NCBI GenBank assembly: GCA_937928195.1
Contig: CALEYZ010000174.1
Span: 1-22,757 of the forward strand
Source: an uncultured Limnohabitans sp.
GTDB taxonomy: Bacteria > Pseudomonadota > Gammaproteobacteria > Burkholderiales > Burkholderiaceae_C
Direction of reading: 5' to 3'
Length of the DNA stretch: 22,757 bases
The notes beneath the pieces were generated by a model. It made no database searches and was not told the origin of the DNA. It saw nothing but the letters and a program-made list of their open reading frames with translations. This document shows, piece after piece, positions 8,110 to 14,993 of the stretch. A program made the translations under genes and the position numbers. Numbering within the stretch: position 1 is the stretch's first letter; every line of letters begins with the position of its first letter.

Positions 8110-10102
8110 CGCTTTTGAAGTGCAGGCCGACTTGTCGCCTGCGGAATCCTCTACGAACGAAACTTTCGTAACCGAAACCTTGGCGCTTGATGCGGCCAAC
8201 GTGACCGAGAACGAAGCCCTCGATACAGACAACACACCAGAACAGCCCAATGGCTTCGTCCAGTTGGGCTTGGCGCCCGAATTGGTTCAAGCCGTGGCCG
8301 ACCTGGGCTATACACAGCCAACGTCTGTGCAGCTGAAGGCCATTCCTTTGGCATTGCCCAAAGAGACACTGGGCGAGGCTCACCGCTACATTGACCTGAT
8401 GGTGTCAAGCCAAACAGGTAGCGGCAAAACAGCCGCATTCTTGTTGCCCGTGCTGCACACGCTGTTGCAAGAACTGGCCGCTGAAGAAGAAGCCGAACGC
8501 GCTGCATTTGCGCAAGCTTGCGCAGACGCTGCAGCCAAAGGCGAACCTGCACCCAAGCGCCCCAAGCGCAAAGATCCCACCAATGCTCGCAATTTCAAAG
8601 CGCCATCACCAGGTGCGCTGATCGTTTGCCCAACACGTGAATTGGCCCAACAGGTTGCACACGACGCCATCGATTTGGTCAAACATTGCCGCGGCTTGCG
8701 CGTTGCCAACATTGTGGGCGGCATGCCTTACCAATTGCAAATTGCCAAGTTGCAAAATGCAAATTTGGTCGTAGCGACGCCTGGTCGTTTGCTCGACTTG
8801 CAGCGCTCCATGCAGATCAAGCTCGACAAAGTTAAATTCTTGGTGGTTGACGAAGCCGACCGCATGTTGGACTTGGGCTTTTCTGACGACTTGGCTGACA
8901 TCAACCAACTCACCAGCCAGCGCCAGCAAACCATGATGTTCAGCGCCACCTTTGCGCCACGCATTCAGCAATTGGCCATGCGTGTGATGCATGACGGTGG
9001 CTCTTCGGTGCAAAAGATTCAGATCGATTCACCTCAAGAAAAACACAGCAACATTAAGCAAGTTCTGTTCTGGGCCGACAACGCACAGCACAAACGCAAA
9101 CTGCTCGACCATTGGTTGCGTGATGCGTCCATCAACCAAGCCATTGTGTTTGCCAGCACGCAAATTGAGTGCGACGGTTTGGCCGCAGACCTTCAACAAG
9201 ATGGTTTTGATGCTGTGGCTTTGCATGGTGCTTTGAGCCAAGGTTTGCGCAACCGCCGTTTGATGGCATTGCGCAATGGCCAAGTTCAAATCTTGGTGGC
9301 CACCGATGTGGCAGCCCGCGGCATTGACGTACCGACCATCACGCACGTGTTCAACTTTGGCTTGCCAATGAAAGCCGAAGACTACACGCACCGCATCGGC
9401 CGTACGGGTCGTGCCGGACGCGATGGCTTGGCCATCACCTTCGCTGAAATTCGCGATCGCCGCAAAATTTTGGACATTGAGGCCTACAGCCGTCAACCGT
9501 TCAAAGCAGAAGTCATTCCAGGCATGGAACCCCAGCAGCGCTTCCCTGAAAGCCGTCCTGGCCGTGGTGGCAATGACCGAGGCGACCGTGGTGGCCGTGG
9601 TCGTTCATTCGGCGGCGGTGGCGGCTTTGGCGGCAACCGTGGTGGCGATCGTTTTGAATCACGTGGCGCACCTCGCTTTGAAGGCAACCGTGGCGGTGAT
9701 CGCTTCGAAGGCCGTGGCGATCGCTTTGAGAACCGTGGTGCACCTGCACCTCGCTTTGAAGGACGTCCTGAAGGTCGCGGAGACTTCCGTCCTGAAGGCC
9801 GCTTCGAACCACGCGGTGACTTCCGCGGCGAACAACGCAGCTTTGCACCTCGTGGCGGCGAAGGTCGCTTTGAGCCCCGTGGCGATCAGCGCCCTGACAA
9901 CCGTGGCGGTGACCGTTTTGATTCACGTGACAGCCGTGCGCCCCGCGCACCTGGCCGCGACAACGCACGTGGCGGTGCCGGTGATCGCTTTGCACGCGGT
10001 CCCAAGGTCATTGGTGCAGGCAACTTCAAGCCTCACAATGCCGGCGGTCACGCAGCACCCAAGCGCACTGGCGCTAAAGTATTGAAAGTCACACGCGGTT
10101 AA
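8102..10102 (+). CDS. DEAD-box ATP-dependent RNA helicase, RhlE-like, with Arg/Gly-rich tail
   Basis: This helicase remodels RNA, with likely roles in ribosome assembly or mRNA turnover. Core motifs in order: Q motif (about 52-78, FVQLGL...QPTSVQ), motif I SQTGSGKT (103-110), PTREL (177-181), TPGR (226-229), DEAD (250-253), SAT (281-283), IVFAST (358-363), ATDVAARGID (400-409) and HRIGRTGRAGR (430-440). Two parts are unusual: a charged insert of about 45 residues between motifs I and Ia (about 122-170: Glu/Ala-rich then basic KRPKRKDPT), and a tail of about 180 residues (from 483) built from RGG and RFE-x-RG repeats. The N-terminal 50 residues are acidic. I chose the ATG at 8102, preceded by GAGAAAAA, over an in-frame TTG at 8075. 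The gene converges on rplS and ends at a strong hairpin. Confidence 0.95.
   Translation: MTDAFEVQADLSPAESSTNETFVTETLALDAANVTENEALDTDNTPEQPNGFVQLGLAPELVQAVADLGYTQPTSVQLKAIPLALPKETLGEAHRYIDLMVSSQTGSGKTAAFLLPVLHTLLQELAAEEEAERAAFAQACADAAAKGEPAPKRPKRKDPTNARNFKAPSPGALIVCPTRELAQQVAHDAIDLVKHCRGLRVANIVGGMPYQLQIAKLQNANLVVATPGRLLDLQRSMQIKLDKVKFLVVDEADRMLDLGFSDDLADINQLTSQRQQTMMFSATFAPRIQQLAMRVMHDGGSSVQKIQIDSPQEKHSNIKQVLFWADNAQHKRKLLDHWLRDASINQAIVFASTQIECDGLAADLQQDGFDAVALHGALSQGLRNRRLMALRNGQVQILVATDVAARGIDVPTITHVFNFGLPMKAEDYTHRIGRTGRAGRDGLAITFAEIRDRRKILDIEAYSRQPFKAEVIPGMEPQQRFPESRPGRGGNDRGDRGGRGRSFGGGGGFGGNRGGDRFESRGAPRFEGNRGGDRFEGRGDRFENRGAPAPRFEGRPEGRGDFRPEGRFEPRGDFRGEQRSFAPRGGEGRFEPRGDQRPDNRGGDRFDSRDSRAPRAPGRDNARGGAGDRFARGPKVIGAGNFKPHNAGGHAAPKRTGAKVLKVTRG
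9575..9990 (+). repeat. Degenerate in-gene repeat coding RGG / GDRFE-x-RG units
   Basis: Short related units (GGCGATCGCTTTGA-like, reading GDRFE, and CCTCGCTTTGAAGG-like, reading PRFEG) recur about ten times in the helicase tail with base changes that mostly keep the amino acids. The protein pattern is GGDRFESRG, PRFEGNRG, GDRFEGRG, DRFENRG, GRFEPRG. The repeat also keeps long shadow frames open on both strands, which I do not call as genes. Confidence 0.8.
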
Positions 10103-10113
10103 TGCCCCTACCC

Positions 10114-10174
10114 CACGCCCCTGCCAAACAGGGGCGTAAAAAAACCGCCTTGGCGAAAGCCTTGGCGGTTTTTT
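10114..10174. terminator. Bidirectional terminator between the helicase gene and rplS
   Basis: Two stem-loops stand in a row: ACGCCCCTG/CAGGGGCGT (10115-10123 with 10129-10137), then CCGCC-tt-GGC gaaa GCC-tt-GGCGG (10145-10168). The second is followed by TTTTTT on the plus strand and preceded by seven A, which read as U on the minus strand. It can therefore stop both the helicase transcript and the opposing rplS transcript. Confidence 0.85.
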
Positions 10175-10180
10175 CATGAG

Positions 10181-10194
10181 GGTCCCGAAGGACC
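10181..10194 (-). other. UUCG tetraloop hairpin just after rplS
   Basis: Read on the minus strand, GGTCC-TTCG-GGACC forms a 5-bp stem closed by a C-G pair around a UUCG loop, an extra-stable RNA tetraloop. It lies 12 bases after the rplS stop and upstream of the shared terminator, so it may protect the rplS mRNA 3' end. Function is inferred. Confidence 0.5.
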
Positions 10195-10206
10195 TTCAAA
10201 ATTGCT

Positions 10207-10590
10207 TTACGCAGCAACTGCTGTTTTAACAGCGCGTTGTGGCAACTTTTCTTTGATACGTGCAGACTTGCCGCTACGATCACGCAAGTAGTACAGCTTG
10301 GCGCGGCGAACATCACCACGGCGCTTGACTTCAATGCTGGCAATCAAGGGGCTGTATGTTTGGAACGTACGCTCCACGCCTTCACCACTTGAAATTTTGC
10401 GAACAGTGAAACCACTGTTCAAGCCGCGATTGCGCTTGGCAATCACAACACCTTCATAAGCCTGAACGCGCTTGCGGTTACCTTCAACCACATTGACGCT
10501 AACGATGACGGTGTCACCAGGCATGAAGTCAGGAATTGTTTTACCCAAACGGGCAATTTCTTCCTGCTCGAGAGTTTGAATCAAATTCAT
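10207..10590 (-). CDS. rplS: 50S ribosomal protein L19
   Basis: L19 is at the 30S-50S interface of the ribosome. The family text is clear: MNLIQTLEQEEI at the start, PDFMPGDTVIVSV, EGNRKRVQAYEGVVIAKRN, SSGEGVERTFQTYSPLI and RRGDVRRAKLYYLRDRSGK. The length is 127 residues with the ATG at 10590; in-frame codons upstream to 10605 would add MKELK and are not typical. A purine-rich GAAAGAG lies upstream. It is the last gene of the rpsP-rimM-trmD-rplS order. The gap to trmD is about 195 bases, longer than a simple operon joint, and holds a promoter candidate. The C-terminus is extended with Ala/Val-rich residues (VKTAVAA). Confidence 0.97.
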   Translation of the reverse strand: MNLIQTLEQEEIARLGKTIPDFMPGDTVIVSVNVVEGNRKRVQAYEGVVIAKRNRGLNSGFTVRKISSGEGVERTFQTYSPLIASIEVKRRGDVRRAKLYYLRDRSGKSARIKEKLPQRAVKTAVAA

Positions 10591-10719
10591 TTTGAGCTCT
10601 TTCAACTACCGATCATGCACAACGCTACGCTAAAGGCGGCTTCTATGCTGCTTGCGCTCAACCATGAAGGCGAGAACCAGCGCAACAGCCGCGGCGGGCA
10701 GAGGATCGACAAGCCCATG

Positions 10720-10748
10720 ATTATATATTTGTTTTACGGCTGAATGGA
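10720..10748 (-). promoter_or_regulatory. Candidate promoter in front of rplS
   Basis: On the minus strand a perfect TATAAT lies at 10720-10725, in an AT-rich run, with a weak TCCATT 17 bases upstream (10743-10748). It would start a leader of about 120 bases before rplS, letting L19 be made independently of rpsP-rimM-trmD. The -35 is poor, so this is tentative. Confidence 0.45.
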
Positions 10749-10785
10749 AGTCTTCCTACCGCTGGGCACTTGCCCATGTTTGGGC

Positions 10786-11571
10786 TTAGGTCTTATTGGG
10801 ATCCGTCAATGACAAATTAGCCAAAAAGTGTTCATCTTTGACACTCAACTTTCCCATCTTCCTGGCAGATGCAAGAAGGTCTGGCCGATGCTTTTGCGTC
10901 AAAATCAAACTTTGTTGACGTCGCCATTTGGCAATATCGGCATGGTGTCCAGACATCAAAACAGGCGGAACAGTTTCACCATGCCAAGTTTCAGGGCGTG
11001 TGTAATGACCACAATCTAACAAGCCATCCAGCGCCGGATTGAAACTGTCCATTTGGTGACTGCCTTCATCGTTCAAAACGCCTGGCTGCAAACGCGCAAT
11101 GGCGTCCAACAGCGCAATGGCCGCGATCTCCCCCCCCGACAATACAAAGTCCCCCAAACTGATCTGCACATCCACATGAGCATCAATGAAGCGCTGGTCA
11201 AGGCCTTCATAGCGACCACAAATCAAAACGGCACCATCGCTCTGAGACCATGATTCAACACGTGCATGGTTCAAGGTCTGACCAATGGGCGAAAACAGGA
11301 CGACGGGTACGGGTGTTGCTTTGGAATTTTGGGCGATGCGGTCTTGTTGAATGGCCAACAAACACTTTTCCAAAGGCTCCGCCATCATCACCATGCCAGG
11401 ACCACCGCCAAAGGGGCGATCATCTACACGGCGATATGTTCCTTCGGTGAAATCACGCAATTGCCAAAGCTTCAACTCAACCGCGCCAGATTCAAAGGCT
11501 CGTCGGTTGATACCAGAACTTAGAAAGGGGGCAAACAGTTCGGGAAACAGCGTGATGACGTCAAAGCGCAT
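10786..11571 (-). CDS. trmD: tRNA (guanine37-N1)-methyltransferase TrmD
   Basis: TrmD makes m1G37 next to the anticodon of tRNAs reading CNN and some other codons, using SAM, and prevents +1 frameshifting. It is a SPOUT enzyme with a trefoil knot. Visible signatures: MRFDVITLFPELF at the start, FGGGPGM (54-60), the knot motif GRYEGLDQRF (119-128), LSGGE (144-148) and MDSF...GLLDCGHYTRPE, where the Asp after Met (about 175) is the likely catalytic base. The length of 261 residues is normal. It follows rimM by 17 bases, as in the widespread rpsP-rimM-trmD-rplS operon. A run of 180 bases before the rplS leader start contains only weak hairpins (GCCC/GGGC) and no U-tract terminator. Confidence 0.97.
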   Translation of the reverse strand: MRFDVITLFPELFAPFLSSGINRRAFESGAVELKLWQLRDFTEGTYRRVDDRPFGGGPGMVMMAEPLEKCLLAIQQDRIAQNSKATPVPVVLFSPIGQTLNHARVESWSQSDGAVLICGRYEGLDQRFIDAHVDVQISLGDFVLSGGEIAAIALLDAIARLQPGVLNDEGSHQMDSFNPALDGLLDCGHYTRPETWHGETVPPVLMSGHHADIAKWRRQQSLILTQKHRPDLLASARKMGKLSVKDEHFLANLSLTDPNKT

Positions 11572-11588
11572 GGCTTGTCTTCACCTGC

Positions 11589-12179
11589 TCAGTAGTCCAG
11601 TTGCCAATCAACGGTGATCTTGCGACCCGGCAGGTCCACGTTGTCGACGAAGGCTGCAACAAAGGGAATCATGCGTTCAGTGGGCGGTTTGTCGGCCTCA
11701 GCCGAAGCCTGAGACAAGACCAACACCGTTTGGGGTCCGGTGGACATCAAATCTTTGACTTGCCCGAGCGCCACGCCTTCACGGTTGACAACCTCGAGGC
11801 CCAGCAAGTCCACCCAGTAGTACTCGTCGGTACCGGCCGTTGGAAAGCTTGAACGTGGTACAAAAATGCGCGCGCCTTTGAGGGCTTCGGCTTGGTTTCG
11901 ATCGGCCACATCCAATGAGCATGCAACGACAGTGTCTGCATGGTCTTTGGCTTCTTTGATTTTGAGAAGCACAGGTTTAGCAACAGCGCCAGACATTGGC
12001 GAAGTTGATTTTGCGGTAGGTGATTTAGCGCCGCCAACAGCTCTGTCAGAGGGCAATAAATACCAACGCTTGGAAGAAAAAAGCGCCTCGGGCGAGGCGC
12101 TGTGGGGCAAGACTTTGAACCAGCCTTTGATGCCCCAAGCATCTGCAATACGCCCCACTTCGATGGCGTCTGCCGGCAT
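11589..12179 (-). CDS. rimM: 16S rRNA processing / ribosome maturation factor RimM
   Basis: RimM assists assembly of the 30S head domain by binding S19. The N-terminal RimM barrel (EVGRIADAWGIKGWFKVLP, residues 7-25) and the C-terminal PRC barrel (YYWVDLLGLEVVNREG, then the FVDNVDLPGRKITVDWQ end) are both visible. I chose the ATG at 12179 (196 residues); the frame stays open to a TTG directly abutting the rpsP stop, which would add 19 residues without a ribosome site. An Ala/Ser/Pro/Lys-rich insert (about residues 46-69, AVGGAKSPTAKSTSPMSGAV) lengthens the loop between two strands of the N-terminal barrel. It sits between rpsP and trmD in the same transcription unit. Confidence 0.94.
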   Translation of the reverse strand: MPADAIEVGRIADAWGIKGWFKVLPHSASPEALFSSKRWYLLPSDRAVGGAKSPTAKSTSPMSGAVAKPVLLKIKEAKDHADTVVACSLDVADRNQAEALKGARIFVPRSSFPTAGTDEYYWVDLLGLEVVNREGVALGQVKDLMSTGPQTVLVLSQASAEADKPPTERMIPFVAAFVDNVDLPGRKITVDWQLDY

Positions 12180-12236
12180 GTCGGCAAACTCTAAATGGGG
12201 TAGCACAGCAAAGCCTTTGGCGTAGCCAAAAAGCAA

Positions 12237-12488
12237 TTAAGCAGCTTTGGCAGCAGCTTGTTTGACCAAACGCTGAACGGTGGGCGACACTTGAGCGCCA
12301 ACGCCTGTCCAGTATGTCAAACGGTCTTGCACAACGCGCAGGCCTTCTTCTGTGTCTTTGGCGATAGGGTTGTAAAAACCGATACGCTCAATGAAACGAC
12401 CATCGCGGCGAACGCGCTTGTCGGCCACAACAATGTTGAAAAATGGACGGGCTTTAGAACCGCCACGAGAAAGACGAATGACAACCAT
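12237..12488 (-). CDS. rpsP: 30S ribosomal protein S16
   Basis: S16 is a small-subunit protein needed for correct folding of the 16S 5' domain. The whole family pattern is present in 83 residues: MVVIRLSRGGSKARPFFNIV, ADKRVRRDGRFIERIGFYNP and the TYWTGVGAQVSPTVQRLVKQ tail. TAGGAT upstream of the ATG is a good ribosome site. It is the first gene of the rpsP-rimM-trmD unit and is preceded by a leader of about 130 bases and a strong promoter. Confidence 0.98.
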   Translation of the reverse strand: MVVIRLSRGGSKARPFFNIVVADKRVRRDGRFIERIGFYNPIAKDTEEGLRVVQDRLTYWTGVGAQVSPTVQRLVKQAAAKAA

Positions 12489-12591
12489 GATTTATCCTAG
12501 GGTGGTGTACACATTGCAAAATTCAAATCATTTAAAGTAAATAACTTGAATCCGACAAGGACACAAATTCTTCCAGCGTTTGAGACACGCA

Positions 12592-12609
12592 ACTGGCCAC
12601 CCGGCCAGT
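12592..12609 (-). other. Perfect hairpin in the rpsP leader
   Basis: ACTGGCC and GGCCAGT form a 7-bp perfect stem with a 4-base loop. It lies about 20 bases inside the predicted rpsP transcript and has no U-run, so it is not a simple terminator. It may stabilise the 5' end or bind a regulator; this is inference. Confidence 0.5.
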
Positions 12610-12629
12610 GACACACTGAAAAGCCACTG

Positions 12630-12657
12630 ATTATAACCCGGAGTTCTAGAATGCCAA
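12630..12657 (-). promoter_or_regulatory. Strong sigma70-type promoter for rpsP-rimM-trmD
   Basis: On the minus strand TTGGCA (12652-12657), a 16-base spacer and a perfect TATAAT (12630-12635) form a near-consensus promoter aimed at rpsP. The -35 box overlaps the ATG and second and third codons of the divergent acetyltransferase gene. Confidence 0.75.
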
Positions 12658-13172
12658 TCATTCGTCCAAGCCAGCCCAACGACATACCCGCTATCACGGC
12701 CATTTACAAGCATCACGTCCTCCATGGAACGGGTACTTTTGAAATTGACCCGCCCACTTTGGAGGACATGACAGCCCGTCGAGAAGACGTTTTAGGCAAA
12801 GGTTTGCCCTATTTGGTGCTTGAAAACGACCATCAAGTGGTCGGTTTTGCGTATTGCAACTGGTTTAAACCTCGTCCTGCTTATCGATTTTCAGCCGAAG
12901 ACTCCATTTATTTGGCGGCAGACACCGCGGGCAAAGGCTGGGGGCGCATGCTCCTGGCCGAGTTGTGTCAGGCCGCAGAGAAAGCTGGCATTCGCAAGTT
13001 GATCGCGGTGATTGGTGACTCCGGCAATACAGGCTCGATTGGGGTACACACCTCTTTGGGATTCCAACACGTAGGCATCGTGTCAGCTTGCGGCTGGAAA
13101 TTCGAGCGATGGCTCGACATTGTCATGATGGAAAAAGCCTTGGGGTTGGGACCGTCGCACCCCCCTGTCTAA
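12651..13172 (+). CDS. GNAT family N-acetyltransferase (phosphinothricin acetyltransferase-like)
   Basis: This is an acetyl-CoA-dependent N-acetyltransferase of the Pat/MnaT subgroup, whose members acetylate phosphinothricin, methionine sulfone or similar small amines; the true substrate is not shown. The start IRPSQPNDIPAITAIYKHHV, the WFKPRPAYRFSAEDSIYL segment, the acetyl-CoA loop DTAGKGWGRMLL (about 91-102) and GNTGSIGVHTSLGFQHVGI match the subgroup. The usual Arg-x-x-Gly loop reads AGKGWG, with Gly and Lys in place of the common arginines. The length of 173 residues is normal. GGAG at 12640-12643 supports the ATG at 12651. It stands alone between the divergent rpsP unit and the convergent phosphate-transport pair. 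Confidence 0.88.
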   Translation: MPIIRPSQPNDIPAITAIYKHHVLHGTGTFEIDPPTLEDMTARREDVLGKGLPYLVLENDHQVVGFAYCNWFKPRPAYRFSAEDSIYLAADTAGKGWGRMLLAELCQAAEKAGIRKLIAVIGDSGNTGSIGVHTSLGFQHVGIVSACGWKFERWLDIVMMEKALGLGPSHPPV

Positions 13173-13178
13173 AGCGTT

Positions 13179-13207
13179 GACCCATGCCTGCATTGCTGGC
13201 TTGGGTC
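13179..13207. terminator. Hairpin between convergent acetyltransferase and pit genes
   Basis: GACCCA-t-GCC / GGC-t-TGGGTC (13179-13188 with 13198-13207) forms a 9-pair stem with one mismatch and a 9-base loop in the 45-base space between two convergent stops. No U-run follows on either strand, so intrinsic termination would be weak; it may just mark the 3' ends. Confidence 0.4.
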
Positions 13208-13217
13208 TGTTGCACGC

Positions 13218-14225
13218 TTAGAAAATTTGAAGGCTGAACCAGTAGGCAATGGCGGCCACAAAACCGCTGGCAGGAATGGTCAGAATCCATGCCCAGACGA
13301 TGTTACCGGCAACGCCCCAGCGGACAGCGCTGGCACGTTGCGTCGAGCCCACACCCACAATGGCACCCGTGATGGTGTGCGTGGTGGAAACAGGAATACC
13401 CAATGCGGTGGCCAAAAACAGGGTTAACGCACCGCCTGTTTCGGCACAGAAGCCGCCCACAGGTTTGAGCTTGGTGATTTTCTGCCCCATGGTTTTGACA
13501 ATGCGCCAACCGCCGAACATGGTGCCGAAACCAATGGCCATGTAACAGCAAACAATGGTCCAAGTGGGCGGCGAGGTATCGGCTGCAGACACATAGCCCG
13601 TTGCCACCAGCAACATCCAAATGATGCCGATGGTTTTCTGAGCGTCATTGCCGCCGTGACCAAGGCTGTAGGCACCCGCAGAAACGAGTTGCAAACGGCG
13701 AAACCACTTATCGACCTTGGAGGGACGGCTGCGTTTGAAGATGTTGGCCACCAAAACCATCATGAGGGAGCCCAACAAGAAGCCGAGCAACGGTGACACA
13801 AAAATGAAGGTAACCGTTTTGATCACGCCTGCCGACAACAAAGCACTCGCACCCGATTTGGCAATGACAGCCCCCACAATGCCACCGATCAGTGCATGTG
13901 ACGAACTGCTGGGGATTCCGTAGTACCAGGTGATCACATTCCAAGAGATGGCCCCCAGCAAAGCACCAAACACCACATGAACATCAACAACACCCGGTTG
14001 AACGATGCCCTTACCAACAGTGGCCGCCACACTCAAGTGGAAAATGAAGATGGCAACGAAGTTGAAAAAGGCAGCAAAGACAACTGCCTGCGTAGGCTTC
14101 AAGACGCCAGTCGATACAACTGTGGCGATGGAATTTGCAGCATCATGAAATCCATTCATGAAGTCAAACGCCAGGGCCAAAGCCACCAGCAACATCACCA
14201 CCCACAATGCGGCCTGAGTGTCCAT
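13218..14225 (-). CDS. PiT family inorganic phosphate transporter
   Basis: This is a low-affinity, proton- or metal-phosphate-coupled inner-membrane transporter. The duplicated PiT signature is visible: DFMNGFHDAANSIAT (residues 21-35) in the first half and SLGHGGNDAQKTIGI (about 187-201) in the second. The paired GIPSSSSHALIGGIVGA and GIPVSTTHTITGAIVGVG loops are present too. About ten hydrophobic segments fill 335 residues. The ATG at 14225 has GGAG 8 bases upstream and is preferred over an in-frame TTG at 14231, which lies too close to that site. It follows the DUF47 gene by 17 bases and ends facing the acetyltransferase gene. Confidence 0.95.
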   Translation of the reverse strand: MDTQAALWVVMLLVALALAFDFMNGFHDAANSIATVVSTGVLKPTQAVVFAAFFNFVAIFIFHLSVAATVGKGIVQPGVVDVHVVFGALLGAISWNVITWYYGIPSSSSHALIGGIVGAVIAKSGASALLSAGVIKTVTFIFVSPLLGFLLGSLMMVLVANIFKRSRPSKVDKWFRRLQLVSAGAYSLGHGGNDAQKTIGIIWMLLVATGYVSAADTSPPTWTIVCCYMAIGFGTMFGGWRIVKTMGQKITKLKPVGGFCAETGGALTLFLATALGIPVSTTHTITGAIVGVGSTQRASAVRWGVAGNIVWAWILTIPASGFVAAIAYWFSLQIF

Positions 14226-14242
14226 GCTCAATACTCCAAATG

Positions 14243-14890
14243 TCAGGAGTTCTCGAGGACGATGCCCTCGATTTGATTGGCGACATCTTCACATTTGTCG
14301 GTAATGGTTTCGAGCAATTCGTAAATGGCTTTCAACTTGATCACTTCACGCACATCAGGCTCTTCGCGAAACAGTTTGCTCATGGCACTGCGCATCACGC
14401 GGTCTGCGTCAGATTCCAAACGGTCAATTTCTTCGCATGTTTTCAATGCGGCCTCTGCCGTGGCGGGGTCTGCAATGTTGCCCAACATGTTGACGGCATC
14501 ACGCAAGCGCTCACAGCACTTCACAGACAAATCGGTGAGGCGAGAAATTTCATCGGTCATGGCGCGAACGTCATACAGTGCCATGGTTTCTGCAGAGTCT
14601 TGAATCAAGTCAGCCACATCGTCCATCAAATTGATGAGCGTGTGAATTTGCTCGCGGTCAATGGGGGTGATGAAAGTGGTGTGAATCAAGCGATTCACTT
14701 CGTGTGTCACACGATCGGCAGAACGTTCTGCATTGTCAACATCTTGCGCATACTTTTCACGCAAATGGTCATCACTGTAGTTGACGACCAAATTTGAAAA
14801 GGCTCGCGCCGCTTCCACAATTCGATCAGCATGCTGATTGAACAACTCAAAAAAGTTGCCCTCTTTGGGCAAAAGTTTGCCAAAAAACAT
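14243..14890 (-). CDS. DUF47 family (PhoU-like) accessory protein of the PiT transporter
   Basis: DUF47 proteins are cytoplasmic, all-helical, PhoU-like proteins often encoded next to PiT transporters and thought to control them. Here the family text is clear: MFFGKLLPKEGNFFELFNQH, the charged repeats ERSADRVTHEVNRLIHTTFITPIDRE, INLMDDVADLIQD, and a second set (EEIDRLESDADRVMRSAMSKLF). The DxxxD and E-rich stretches likely bind metals, as in PhoU. The length is 215 residues with the ATG at 14890, where a GGAG lies 6 bases upstream; an in-frame TTG at 14908 is rejected. It is the first gene of a two-gene unit with pit. Confidence 0.93.
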   Translation of the reverse strand: MFFGKLLPKEGNFFELFNQHADRIVEAARAFSNLVVNYSDDHLREKYAQDVDNAERSADRVTHEVNRLIHTTFITPIDREQIHTLINLMDDVADLIQDSAETMALYDVRAMTDEISRLTDLSVKCCERLRDAVNMLGNIADPATAEAALKTCEEIDRLESDADRVMRSAMSKLFREEPDVREVIKLKAIYELLETITDKCEDVANQIEGIVLENS

Positions 14891-14975
14891 AGGATTCTCC
14901 GAGAACAAAAAGCGAGAAATTCGCCTTTTGAGGCACTCAGGAGTTTAATCGCTAACCAAGAAATATTTCAGGAGT

Positions 14976-14993
14976 GTGACGTATTTATGTCGA
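14976..14993 (-). promoter_or_regulatory. Candidate Pho box upstream of DUF47-pit
   Basis: The minus strand reads TCGACATAAATACGTCAC, matching the E. coli Pho-box consensus (CTGTCATAAATCTGTCAC) at 13 of 18 positions, with the A/T centre and the right GTCAC half best kept. It lies about 85 bases before the DUF47 ATG and overlaps the last codons of the upstream DUF486 gene, which limits how freely it could evolve. Confidence 0.35.

Noticed and set aside
9411..10085. A 224-codon open frame on the plus strand and a 160-codon frame on the minus strand (9513-9995) inside the helicase tail
   Set aside because: Both are kept open by the GC-rich Arg/Gly repeat; their translations are low-complexity Ala/Val or His/Arg text with no family signature, and the helicase frame is certain.
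10602..10718. A 38-codon frame in the rplS leader on the minus strand
   Set aside because: Its ATG is 2 bases after the TATAAT, so it would lie upstream of the expected transcript start; there is no ribosome site or family signal.
12608..12637. Plus-strand promoter GTGACA-N18-TATAAC for the acetyltransferase, sharing the -10 with rpsP
   Set aside because: A transcript from it would start after the GGAG ribosome site and only a few bases before the ATG, so it would not serve the gene well; the resemblance follows from the near-symmetry of TTATAA.
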